A stretch of DNA of 7,572 bases from Chitinivibrionales bacterium (GCA_030593665.1 JAUVGS010000090.1:1-7572), one strand, 5' to 3'; counted from the stretch's first letter, positions 1 to 6,610 are shown. The notes: generated from the sequence alone by a model not told the origin. Program-made: numbers and translations.

Positions 1-196
1 TCCCGGTTTCCAGGTCTCCTTCAGTCGGGTCATCGGGTCCATAACATCCCTGATCTTCAGTCCAATCCGAAAGACCGTCACCATCGTTATCAATACCGTC
101 CGAACACTCCGACGCATAACTCAAATTTAAATATCCTGAAAACGAAATAAGAAAAAACACTACTGTCAAACAACGACAAATTTTTCCCGGTCGCAT
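1..196 (-). CDS. Secreted protein with DGIDNDGDG Ca-binding-like motif, N-terminal part only
   Basis: The reading frame starts at an ATG at 196-194 and stays open to the left edge, so only about 65 residues are visible. The start is supported by an AGGAG Shine-Dalgarno sequence (minus strand AAGGAGCAAAAAATG). The N-terminus is a clear Sec signal peptide: a basic start (MRPGKICR), a hydrophobic stretch (LTVVFFLISFSGYL) and a likely cleavage site after SYA. The mature protein begins with E-C-S-DGIDNDGDGLSDW and continues to a second Cys in DQGCYGPDDPTE. This Asp/Asn-rich pattern is common at the N-terminus or in repeats of exported bacterial proteins and looks like a calcium-binding loop; the two cysteines may form a disulfide. 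The rest of the protein and its function lie outside the window. It is probably a cell-surface or secreted protein. I am confident of the reading frame and export, and not of any function. Confidence 0.8.
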   Translation of the reverse strand, partial: MRPGKICRCLTVVFFLISFSGYLNLSYASECSDGIDNDGDGLSDWTEDQGCYGPDDPTEGDLETG

Positions 197-557
197 TTTT
201 TGCTCCTTATTTGAAAGTGAAATTTATAACTAAATTGTAGTACTGGTTTTTATGAATTTTATTGCTGGAGACGAAGACACCACATACACTTAATACGGTT
301 TGTATTGTCACTGAGTATATTGCTAATCACCATTCGTTAATTGTAAATCGTGTTTATATATCCGACAATATGATATATATCTGCACATGCGTTGACCGGT
401 CACTGGTATTAAACCAGAAATAGACTTTATTTTTATGGCGAGTAAAGCTATTGCGAAATGAAGTCGCATCTTTACAGGGGAATATCTCCTTATACTATTT
501 CCGTGCCCGGTTGATTATATATCCCTTTATTGCTTCCATGAAACCTCCCTTGGTCAG
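197..557. other. Intergenic gap, 361 bases, no convincing full gene
   Basis: This AT-rich stretch separates the LRR lipoprotein gene from the DGIDNDGDG gene, both on the minus strand. It should contain the promoter of the left-hand gene; a TATAAA-like hexamer sits about 25 bases upstream of its start, without a good -35 partner. No strong hairpin followed by a T-run was found after the LRR gene, so read-through is possible. The only coding candidate is the 14-codon ORF at 495-539. Confidence 0.5.
495..539 (-). CDS. Possible 14-residue small ORF with good ribosome binding site
   Basis: A short frame, MEAIKGYIINRARK then TAG, lies 18 bases downstream of the LRR gene stop. It is preceded by GGGAGG with a spacing of 5 to 6 bases, which is a better ribosome binding site than several full genes here have. 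It is basic and lacks any recognised motif. It could be a genuine small peptide, the cut-down start of a lost gene, or chance. Its first residues share the pattern M-E-x-I-x-x-Y-I-x-x-R with the start of the TIGR02147 protein (MEPIFKYIDYR), which hints at a second, shorter remnant but is too short to prove it. Confidence 0.2.
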   Translation of the reverse strand: MEAIKGYIINRARK

Positions 558-2147
558 TTATTTGCTCTGCGTATCTTTCCAGTTCGTTTCCGCGTGATCA
601 TTCAGCCAGGCCTCTATTTCCTCTGGAACATCTGTCAGATGGTTATGGCCAACTAAAACTTTTTCTATGTTCTGTATCCGGGTGATCGATGCGGGCAGTG
701 CAGCGAGTGCATTATTATCAACATTGAGATTTTTAAGGGTGGAAAGATTGCCAAAATTTGAAGGTAATGAATCCAGTTGATTGTCGGAAAGCTGCACCGT
801 TTTAAGCAAGGGCAGATCACAAAACGAGTCAGGAATCTTTTTAATGTTGTTTTTGCCAGCCCAGAGACTCACCAGAGCCACACATTTTGAAATAGTTTCT
901 GGGATAGAATCAATAGCATTATCATAAATAGTAAAGTGAAACAGCTTTTTAAATTGCCCTATCTTTGGTGACAAATAGGTAATACTGTTTTTACCTAATG
1001 TCAAAGCTTCCAGATCCAATTTGAATATATCGTCAGGAATATATGCAATATTGTTATTATTAAACCCGAGAAATCGTAATGTTTTAATTTTAGGTATCTG
1101 AGGAGGGATAGAATCAAGCCCGTTACCTTTAAGGCTTATTGCTTCAAGGTTTAGAAATGTCACAAGAGTATCGGGTAATTGTGTTATGCCCGTGTAATCG
1201 ATGTTTATAGTAATAAGCCAGGGCATGCTTTTTATTATCAGGGGAAAAGTTTGTAAAGGATTGTTATCCAGATAGAGATGCCAGAGCCGTTTCAGTTGGC
1301 GTATTTCATCCGGCAGTCCCACAAGATTATTTGCACTCAGATCCAATTTATTAATAAGCGTCAGTGTGTTAATCGATGAATGAAGAACGGATATGTTTTT
1401 ATTACTCAAATTCAGATGACGAATTCTATTGTCCACAATGGTTACCAGTGAATCCCACACCCAGCCGGTAATCCCCTGATTTGTCAGATAGGCAATCACC
1501 GCCAGAGAGTCGGATTTATAATCATCCGGGACATCAACGGTATCAACAATGATTGAATCACCGGCGGCAAGCGTTATGGTAGTGTCCTTTGATTTTGTAT
1601 CAATGTCGTCCGTAATAAAATTTACCGTCAACGCACCTGCGGGAATGTTTGAAAAATGGTAGTATCCGGCACTATCCACTTTCTGTAAATATTCCAATCC
1701 ATACAGTCTTACAAAAATACCGGATGAAGCTATGTCATCATGCAGTGCCGTGCCTGAGACAATCGCGCCCCTTTGTAATTGAACGATACCGAGATGTACC
1801 ATCTCCCCGGAGTTACTATCTACGGTGCAGGAAACCATTGATGCGAACATAGTATCATCATTACACTCAATGATATATTCACCGGTATTCACAGAATCAA
1901 TGACGAATGTGCCGTCTGCGCCAGTCACCGCATCCGGTATGCGATCGTCTGAAAGAGTTGTCGTATCGGAAAGGTACTCCTTTGAACGAAGGTACACTTC
2001 CACGCCTGCCGCAGGCTGGCCGTTTACCGTTACGATTGCCGCTATTTTCGTATTCTCCGACGAACTCGTACCGCCGGCAACATTGGTACTGCAATGAAAC
2101 AGCAGGAGTATCATTATAGAAAGGATTCCCAGGCTCAGCAATCTCAT
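558..2147 (-). CDS. Leucine-rich-repeat lipoprotein with two carboxypeptidase-regulatory-like domains
   Basis: A 529-residue exported protein. Residues 1-18 form a signal peptide with a lipobox-like end (LLLFHC), so Cys19 is the probable lipidated residue; Phe and His before the Cys are non-canonical. Residues about 35-100 and 125-205 are two beta-sandwich modules of the carboxypeptidase regulatory-like type, recognisable by G-x-x-x-x-G-V-x-V-x-L followed by D-G-x-F and an I-x-x-G-x-Y/L turn. Residues about 242-516 hold twelve leucine-rich repeats of 22-23 residues with the bacterial consensus LxxLxLxxNxLxxLPxxIxxL. LRRs of this type bind proteins or glycans; nothing enzymatic is visible. The start overlaps the stop of the upstream TIGR02147 gene (ATGA), with AAGGAA upstream, indicating translational coupling in one operon. 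It is likely a surface or periplasmic binding or sensing protein controlled by its operon partner. The ligand is unknown. Confidence 0.85.
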   Translation of the reverse strand: MRLLSLGILSIMILLLFHCSTNVAGGTSSSENTKIAAIVTVNGQPAAGVEVYLRSKEYLSDTTTLSDDRIPDAVTGADGTFVIDSVNTGEYIIECNDDTMFASMVSCTVDSNSGEMVHLGIVQLQRGAIVSGTALHDDIASSGIFVRLYGLEYLQKVDSAGYYHFSNIPAGALTVNFITDDIDTKSKDTTITLAAGDSIIVDTVDVPDDYKSDSLAVIAYLTNQGITGWVWDSLVTIVDNRIRHLNLSNKNISVLHSSINTLTLINKLDLSANNLVGLPDEIRQLKRLWHLYLDNNPLQTFPLIIKSMPWLITINIDYTGITQLPDTLVTFLNLEAISLKGNGLDSIPPQIPKIKTLRFLGFNNNNIAYIPDDIFKLDLEALTLGKNSITYLSPKIGQFKKLFHFTIYDNAIDSIPETISKCVALVSLWAGKNNIKKIPDSFCDLPLLKTVQLSDNQLDSLPSNFGNLSTLKNLNVDNNALAALPASITRIQNIEKVLVGHNHLTDVPEEIEAWLNDHAETNWKDTQSK

Positions 2148-3001
2148 CTGTCCATTCCTTTCTCCTGATGATTGATATTCCGGGTGTCATCACTAAGCGG
2201 AAACAGTTGAAAATTGAATTGATACACACGGGAACTTTCGGTGTCCTTATTTACAATAGAAACAACCCGCTCTTTAAAGGCGGCAAGCTCGGCGAGCAGA
2301 ACTTCATAACATGGTTTTGATATACCCATTGTAATGGACGATACATTCCGCTCCTCAACAGCAAACTGACCCAGTGATTCTGCGGCCAGGCTGATCATAG
2401 TCCGGTTTAAATCCCTGCGCGCAAGTGAGATCATATCGGTTCCACTGGTGATAGCAGAATCGACCTGCTTACAGGAACCATCCGTTTGCTTTTTAATCAT
2501 CTTCAATCGCAGCAGCAACTGAACCGCTTCCCGTGCTTCACTTAATTTTATCTTCGGTTTGACCGTGTGTGCAAGCAATCGGTAGTCATCCCTGAAATTA
2601 AAGAGGCAGATCAACTCCCGGATAACACTGGTATACCATTTTTTATAGTAGTCAAACTGGTCGCCATTCAGACGCTGTTCACTGACATAATCCATCATTG
2701 CAACCAGAATACTGTAATGCTCCTGTTTCTCCGATGCAGTTTTCGACTGGTTAAAGAGTACCAGATTCCTGAAAAAAACCGATTCCTTTTTGCAAAATTT
2801 CAGGGCCTTCAAAAAACGCTCGACCATCGGGCGGGTAAGGTTACGGTCGCCTTCAATAACCTGCTTGAGAAAATTGGGTGATTTGAAACCGGCTTTTTGG
2901 GCAAAATAACGGTAGGAGAAGTGACGGGTAGTCTTTTTCTTCTCATCATAGTAATCCGCAAGGAATTTGCGGTAGTCTATATATTTAAAAATTGGTTCCA
3001 T
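2144..3001 (-). CDS. TIGR02147 family (DUF4423) putative transcriptional regulator
   Basis: A 285-residue protein matching the TIGR02147 family by recall: the N-terminus has YIDYRKFLADYY, then FSYRYFAQKAGFKSPNFLKQVI (about residues 28-49), which reads as a helix-turn-helix. The sequence RNLT and an FFRNLVLFNQ segment follow. The C-terminal DUF4423 part includes KWYTSVIREL (121-130), EERNVSSITMGIS (216-228) and the family hallmark VYQFNFQLFPLS (259-270). The family is expanded in Fibrobacter and is thought to be regulatory, without a well-defined target. An ATG eight codons upstream (3025) was rejected: in the duplicate copy at 6462 an in-frame TAG lies just ahead of the same Met, so MEPIF is the shared start. 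The ribosome binding site is weak (GGTG). The stop overlaps the LRR gene start by four bases. A perfect inverted repeat 63 bases upstream suggests autoregulation (inference). Confidence 0.85.
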   Translation of the reverse strand: MEPIFKYIDYRKFLADYYDEKKKTTRHFSYRYFAQKAGFKSPNFLKQVIEGDRNLTRPMVERFLKALKFCKKESVFFRNLVLFNQSKTASEKQEHYSILVAMMDYVSEQRLNGDQFDYYKKWYTSVIRELICLFNFRDDYRLLAHTVKPKIKLSEAREAVQLLLRLKMIKKQTDGSCKQVDSAITSGTDMISLARRDLNRTMISLAAESLGQFAVEERNVSSITMGISKPCYEVLLAELAAFKERVVSIVNKDTESSRVYQFNFQLFPLSDDTRNINHQEKGMDR

Positions 3002-3063
3002 ACATATAAATGTACACCAAAACATGGATAATTCATAGAAATAAATTGCTCAGTATTTTTTTC

Positions 3064-3082
3064 TGTATTCTATTCGAATACA
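3064..3082. promoter_or_regulatory. Inverted repeat TGTATTC-N5-GAATACA, putative operator of the regulator-LRR operon
   Basis: Two perfect 7-base arms separated by five bases, 63 bases upstream of the regulator start. The minus strand carries TTACAA and, 17 bases on, TAGAAT that overlaps the downstream arm; together they make a plausible promoter, so a bound protein would block RNA polymerase. The same repeat sits at the same distance upstream of the truncated copy (6525-6543). The geometry suits a dimeric regulator. That the TIGR02147 protein is the one that binds is inference. Confidence 0.6.
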
Positions 3083-3149
3083 TAATAACTTGTAAAGCAT
3101 TGATTTTATAACTAAACAATATTTGCCAGCTCATCTGGATTATATATTT

Positions 3150-3156
3150 GAATACA
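3150..3156. promoter_or_regulatory. GAATACA half-site, 74 bases upstream of the operator arm
   Basis: A single copy of the operator arm with flanking TT (TTGAATACA). The left arm is absent at the expected spacing. An identical half-site lies at exactly the same distance in the second copy (6611-6617). It could be an auxiliary binding site, about seven helical turns from the main one, on the same face of the DNA. Confidence 0.4.
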
Positions 3157-3170
3157 CAATGTTCAGCTTT

Positions 3171-3200
3171 GAGGAGTAAAATATTTTTGAAATATTCCTC
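3171..3200. repeat. Imperfect hairpin GAGGA...AATATTT-ttg-AAATATT-CCTC
   Basis: AATATTT (3180-3186) and AAATATT (3190-3196) are perfect inverted arms around a 3-base loop, and GAGG/CCTC pair outside them with a bulge on the left side. There is no T-run after it on either strand, so it is not a standard terminator. It lies just beyond the half-site of the duplicated block and could be a protein-binding site or an RNA structure. Confidence 0.35.
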
Positions 3201-3254
3201 AGATAATAATTAAATACAAAAAACTTCATTGTTAATTCATAGGGCTTGGGTAAG

Positions 3255-3271
3255 TTTCTTATTTTAAGAAA
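3255..3271. repeat. Perfect inverted repeat TTTCTTA-ttt-TAAGAAA
   Basis: Two perfect 7-base arms with a 3-base loop. It sits 19 bases before the small plus-strand frame at 3290 and about 145 bases before the first trace of the plus-strand pseudogene. It could be an operator or a weak RNA hairpin of the decayed plus-strand unit. Confidence 0.35.
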
Positions 3272-3414
3272 AGGAAATTTCTATCGGCTATGAGTAATAA
3301 AATGGAGCATGGCAGGGTATTATCAAGTAATATATCAATAGGTGTCGATATAGATTCAGCATATAAAATTCTTAATGCTCTTTCACCTTAGGGAACGGTG
3401 ATTATTTCTAATAA

Positions 3415-4055
3415 TTTAAAATTCATCTCATCACTGCGCATATAAATTCTATCCCCAATGGCGGTATTGAGAACAACGCTCTCGCAGATCGATCGAGCTG
3501 GACATTTATCCAGCAGTGGTTTCGGAAGTATCACAAAACCACACACATAATGTGCGAGGCGGTTGACAAAACTTCCGGAGATGGACGCGGTGGTAATTTC
3601 AGGACGATGTTGGAAAATGGACTGACTGCCCATGCCGACCATTTCCAGATATACTATGAGGACATTATGAATATGTAAAAACAGGATGCGCGCATAATCT
3701 AAAGAGTCTTTTAGAGGCTGAAGGAATTAACAATGCCCGGTTTATAGCCCGGTATCTTGACACAACACAAGGAATCACTTCTATTCAGGACGACGCACAA
3801 AAAGTAGCACTATACAAAGTGCCTTCACTCAATATTACTGTTGACGCTCATTTTATCAATATAACCCTGAGAAACTTCTCCGGTATGGGACAATTGTCCA
3901 TATATGATGTTTCCGGAAAACGTGTTTTTCATCATTCAACCGCATCAAAAACCTGTATCATTGAGCATCTTCAAAGGTATTCTCCCGGAGTGTATGTTAT
4001 GCAGGCAGACAATGGAACTGTCTGCAAAAACAGAACATTCACCATAGTTCGTTAA
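3415..4055 (+). pseudogene. Frameshifted remnant of a secreted protein with T9SS-like sorting domain
   Basis: Two plus-strand frames read as one broken protein. The first is open from 3415 to a TAA at 3676-3678 and includes WTFIQQWFRKYHKTTHIMCE and, further on, TAHADHFQIYYED. The second is open from 3660 to the TAA at 4053-4055. It begins GHYEYVKTGCAHNLKSLLEA, passes NNARFIARYLDTTQGITSI, and ends in a sorting-domain pattern: ITV...ITL, LSIYDVSGKRVF, then YSPGVYVMQADNG and a final strand FTIVR. The change of frame falls between about 3660 and 3678 and fits one lost base or two added bases. The N-terminus, including any signal peptide, is missing. The main domain is not recognised; its aromatic-rich content and its neighbours suggest a carbohydrate-active or substrate-binding exported protein. 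The GTG-started piece 3819-4055 alone would encode only the sorting domain and is unlikely to be a gene. The minus-strand frame at 3388-3642 is judged a shadow. Confidence 0.6.
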
Positions 4056-4146
4056 TATTACCGATAGTTGTTTTGTGGATGACCAATGGTCCTTACTTGA
4101 ACCGTCTTTCTGCAGATCAGGATGGACTATACTTAAAGCTGTACGG

Positions 4147-4162
4147 CTAAGACAACTCTTAG
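4147..4162. repeat. Inverted repeat CTAAGA-caac-TCTTAG between convergent units
   Basis: A perfect 6-base stem with a 4-base loop, lying between the end of the plus-strand pseudogene and the end of the minus-strand hydrolase gene. The position suits a bidirectional terminator, but there is no T-run on either side, so the role is uncertain. Confidence 0.25.
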
Positions 4163-4197
4163 AGCAAAATGAGCTACATCACCACGATTGGATCTTA

Positions 4198-6213
4198 TCA
4201 CTTCATACAGAAGATCCGTCTCACAAAACTGCCATCACCTGTTGTCATGCGGCACAAGTAGACGTTATTGGTGAGCATATTCCTGACAGGCTCCCAATGA
4301 AACCGATAAGTGCCGGCAGCTTGGTTCCTTTTTAAAAGTGTTTTCACAGTCCTTCCAGAAATGCTCAGGATTTGCAGCTCAACATGCGATGGATTTGGAA
4401 GATTGTAGCAAATGCTTTGCCCGTCAATCCACAAACGATTGTCATTGCGTGCACCTTTATTTAACTCATAGGTAGCGCTAACCCCACCGTTCTGCAGCGC
4501 CTCAATACTTTCGGCGATTTCTTTCCTTAGCGAATACAGCAACTCCGTGTTCTTAGAGTATTCTTCGGTTACGAAGTTAAAGATTTGAACGCCCGTCGTT
4601 TTATCATCGGGGGCGATTTCGGTGCGGCGATTGTAGACCGCCTGGGCATTGTCGATGAGACTCTGTTGGACAGAGGAAGCCTGTGCGTCTTCAATTGTCT
4701 GCTTCAGCTTGAGAAGATACTCGTAATCCTCAAAGCCTTCCCTGTAGTTCTCAAACCGCATGGAAGAAACCGCCGGTTTTTCATCTTGGTTTCTGGGCTT
4801 ATAAATTATGTAGGCACTGCCTACACGGCTACCCGAGTTGAGTACGCTCCAGCCTCCGTCGTTTGCATCCGGCCAACTCACCGCACTCCACCGCAGCTCG
4901 CCGATCAGACGGCGGTTATAAAGACTCCAGCCGAACGAGCGCATGCGCATATAATGAAAATCAATCACAGGACGAAGATTGTTATAGCACCAGTAGGTGT
5001 TGCCTGGTATCTGGTTGAGCGTATGGAATTGCAGATCCCAACTGTCATCGTGCGGGACCCAGAGGTTGATATGCGGTTTCAGGGCTGCTACGGGATTCCT
5101 GTTCCAGCTTAAACGGATCTCCGAATCGGCATCGTGGACGATTTTAAAAACCTTTTCAATTTTATACAACGACACCGAGTCAGATGTTTCATCCGTGTTC
5201 TTGATCCAGAATCTGGAAAGCCATCCTTTGGACCGGAGATGTGCCGCAACTTTCTGCAACCATTCGCCATAGGCTCTATTAAACACAGGATTGACCTCCG
5301 GATCATTCGGGTCCAGAAAAACCGGAATACCATTCCAGGTTTTGTCGTCATTCCACGCGTGTTTTTTTGTAAAAAAGCCATGATCCGGAAAGCGAAGAAT
5401 GGCAGCTCCCAATGTATTGATCAAGTAGTCAGCTTCTTTGTCAAAAGCATCAGTGCTGGTAATAGTGACCACACCGGTGGTTTTATTAATGGATTTCTGG
5501 ATGTTCTTGGTAACCCGATAGGACATGCGGTGCTCGAGCTGAAACTCCATAAATCCCGGCTCATTGAGAAGATATCCTCCTGCCTGAGTAATGTTGCCGG
5601 CCCACTCCACATTAATTTTCTCAATAGAAAAATCCCACACATGCAGCGCCAGAGGGATAGTTGTAATGGTTCCACCATTACCGCTAACTGTTATTTCTCC
5701 TGTGTAATCACCTTTGACTGCATTGTTTGGCACCTTGATAATTACATAAAATGAAGCATGCCTCCCACCAGTGTCTTCATTGGAGAGAACAATCTGGGAA
5801 GAAGGCTCTCGGGGTAGTGGGTCAGGGGTCCATCCCGTCCTGCCCAATGGAGAATTGTTTGAGGGAGCCTTGACATACACCTGCCAGACACGCAGATATT
5901 TGATAGCTTCTTTAGGAATAATATCAGCGCCGGCCAAATCCGAGAAAGAGAGAGTGACATCACTCCAATCGACATCGGGAGTGATCACTAGCTGGAATGC
6001 TTCGCCTTCGCCTTTGGCTGAAGAAATCGAAATCTCAGAAGCAGCCTCGGTTGGTACTGCTGTCTCTGTGTAGACTTTCTCCACGGCATTTTCCCACCAA
6101 ATGGAATAGCCAGTACCAGTTTTTAGCAACTTGCCAGCATGCGCACCTACAGCGAGAGCAATTATTAAAAGCATTCCACCGTTTGACCACATTTTTCTTC
6201 TCCTGGTAAACAT
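4198..6213 (-). CDS. Secreted GH123/DUF4091-like glycoside hydrolase with T9SS-like sorting domain
   Basis: A 671-residue exported protein. The start at 6213 is chosen because GGAGG lies six bases ahead and because it gives a complete signal peptide: basic MFTRRRK, hydrophobic MLLIIALAVGA, cleavage after AHA (residue 26). A second Met seven codons on, with its own AGGAG, is possible; the longer GTG frame to 6279 has no support. Residues about 40-200 resemble the N-terminal beta domain of GH123/DUF4091 proteins (EGEAFQLVITP, then WQVYVK). The catalytic region has an adjacent Asp-Glu pair (NTDET, residues 341-342), matching the Asp-Glu dyad of GH123 N-acetyl-beta-galactosaminidases, and YREGFEDYEYL (490-500), typical of DUF4091. 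Residues about 607-671 form a sorting domain (LQILSISGRTV, NNVYLCRM, final strand). It probably removes sugars from glycans outside the cell; the substrate is not determined. A duplicated operator and regulator fragment lie directly upstream. Confidence 0.75.
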   Translation of the reverse strand: MFTRRRKMWSNGGMLLIIALAVGAHAGKLLKTGTGYSIWWENAVEKVYTETAVPTEAASEISISSAKGEGEAFQLVITPDVDWSDVTLSFSDLAGADIIPKEAIKYLRVWQVYVKAPSNNSPLGRTGWTPDPLPREPSSQIVLSNEDTGGRHASFYVIIKVPNNAVKGDYTGEITVSGNGGTITTIPLALHVWDFSIEKINVEWAGNITQAGGYLLNEPGFMEFQLEHRMSYRVTKNIQKSINKTTGVVTITSTDAFDKEADYLINTLGAAILRFPDHGFFTKKHAWNDDKTWNGIPVFLDPNDPEVNPVFNRAYGEWLQKVAAHLRSKGWLSRFWIKNTDETSDSVSLYKIEKVFKIVHDADSEIRLSWNRNPVAALKPHINLWVPHDDSWDLQFHTLNQIPGNTYWCYNNLRPVIDFHYMRMRSFGWSLYNRRLIGELRWSAVSWPDANDGGWSVLNSGSRVGSAYIIYKPRNQDEKPAVSSMRFENYREGFEDYEYLLKLKQTIEDAQASSVQQSLIDNAQAVYNRRTEIAPDDKTTGVQIFNFVTEEYSKNTELLYSLRKEIAESIEALQNGGVSATYELNKGARNDNRLWIDGQSICYNLPNPSHVELQILSISGRTVKTLLKRNQAAGTYRFHWEPVRNMLTNNVYLCRMTTGDGSFVRRIFCMK

Positions 6214-6219
6214 CCGATA

Positions 6220-6224
6220 CCTCC
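6220..6224 (-). promoter_or_regulatory. Shine-Dalgarno GGAGG deciding the hydrolase start
   Basis: GGAGG on the minus strand, six bases before the ATG at 6213. It selects this start over the GTG at 6279, which has no such element and would place 22 extra residues ahead of a good signal peptide. Confidence 0.6.
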
Positions 6225-6309
6225 ATGGCTGATAAAATGATAGAGATTTTGTTTTTCGAGTTATCGCCAGCTTATTCACTCCAGCAACACCATAATAAAT
6301 ATGCTCTAT

Positions 6310-6462
6310 TTATTCAATAACCTGCTTGAGAAAATTGGGTGATTTAAAACCAGCTTTTTGAGCAAGATAATGATAGGAGAAATAACGAGCATTCTTTTTC
6401 TTCTCATAATAGTATTCTGCAAGGAATTTGTGGTAGTCTATATATTTTAAAATTGGTTCCAT
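6310..6462 (-). pseudogene. Truncated duplicate of the TIGR02147 regulator, first 50 codons
   Basis: The frame begins MEPILKYIDYHKFLAEYY and ends SPNFLKQVIE then TAA. It matches residues 1-50 of the full regulator at 41 of 50 positions, with no gaps. Similarity stops exactly after GTTATTGAA; the TAA comes from unrelated sequence beyond the breakpoint. It keeps the helix-turn-helix-like part but lacks the whole DUF4423 domain (235 residues). Of 16 base differences from the full copy, 12 replace G or C with A or T, which suggests drift under weak selection. The frame is nevertheless free of stops and shifts, so a 50-residue peptide could still be made. The stop is 96 bases from the start of the downstream hydrolase gene on the same strand, so this fragment is effectively the leader of that gene. 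I call it a pseudogene; a small regulatory peptide remains possible. Confidence 0.8.
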
Positions 6463-6524
6463 ATACTATAATTTACACCAAAACCGAACTGTTTAGTAAA
6501 AAAATTATCGATAAATTATTTATC

Positions 6525-6543
6525 TGTATTCGCTTTGAATACA
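6525..6543. promoter_or_regulatory. Inverted repeat TGTATTC-N5-GAATACA, second copy of the operator
   Basis: Both 7-base arms are identical to those at 3064-3082, while the 5-base spacer differs (gcttt against tattc). It is 63 bases from the start of the truncated regulator copy, the same distance as in the full copy. It is the nearest recognised regulatory site upstream of the hydrolase gene on its strand. The upstream TTACAA box is kept, but the -10-like TAGAAT has become GCGAAT, so promoter strength may be lower. Confidence 0.6.
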
Positions 6544-6610
6544 AATAAACTTGTAACACATTGATATAATTGGTAGTTAAAATATATTAATTTTATTCTT
6601 ATTTAGAATT

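Larger units (their letters stand above)
2852..3156. repeat. Duplicated block, copy A (regulator 5' end plus upstream region)
   Basis: This block aligns without gaps to 6313-6617 at a constant offset of 3461 bases. Over the coding part (2852-3001) I count 134 of 150 identical bases by hand. The leader between about 3023 and 3062 is poorly conserved, while the inverted repeat, the neighbouring cattgat and aacttgtaa boxes and the GAATACA half-site are retained. The left border is sharp: similarity ends immediately after the codon for Glu50 of the regulator. Confidence 0.85.
3157..3414. other. AT-rich gap between the regulator promoter and the plus-strand pseudogene
   Basis: No convincing intact gene. 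It contains an imperfect hairpin (3171-3200), a perfect 7-base inverted repeat (3255-3271) and a 33-codon plus-strand frame at 3290-3391 with no close ribosome binding site. That frame may be the decayed front of the neighbouring pseudogene or chance. Confidence 0.4.

Noticed and set aside
3002..3025. An eight-codon upstream extension of the regulator to an earlier ATG.
   Set aside because: The duplicate copy has an in-frame TAG just ahead of the shared Met, and family members begin near this Met, so the start at 3001 is preferred.
3290..3391. Plus-strand frame of 33 codons (MSNKMEHGR...).
   Set aside because: The nearest AAGGA is about 14 bases from the ATG, there is no recognisable motif and the length is within chance; it may be debris from the front of the pseudogene.
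3388..3642. Minus-strand frame of 84 codons.
   Set aside because: It is antisense to the pseudogene, whose plus-strand reading joins to a recognisable sorting domain; the minus frame has no ribosome binding site or motif.
4079..4150. Plus-strand frame of 23 codons in the gap after the pseudogene.
   Set aside because: It has a protein-like composition (LSADQDGLYLKLYG) but no ribosome binding site and no in-frame link to the sorting domain; kept only as a note.
4585..5754. Long plus-strand frames (175 and 206 codons) within the hydrolase gene.
   Set aside because: They are antisense shadows of a gene with clear domains, and carry no motif or start signal of their own.
6214..6279. GTG-started 22-codon extension of the hydrolase.
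   Set aside because: It would bury the signal peptide behind a basic stretch and has no ribosome binding site, whereas GGAGG sits ahead of the ATG at 6213.
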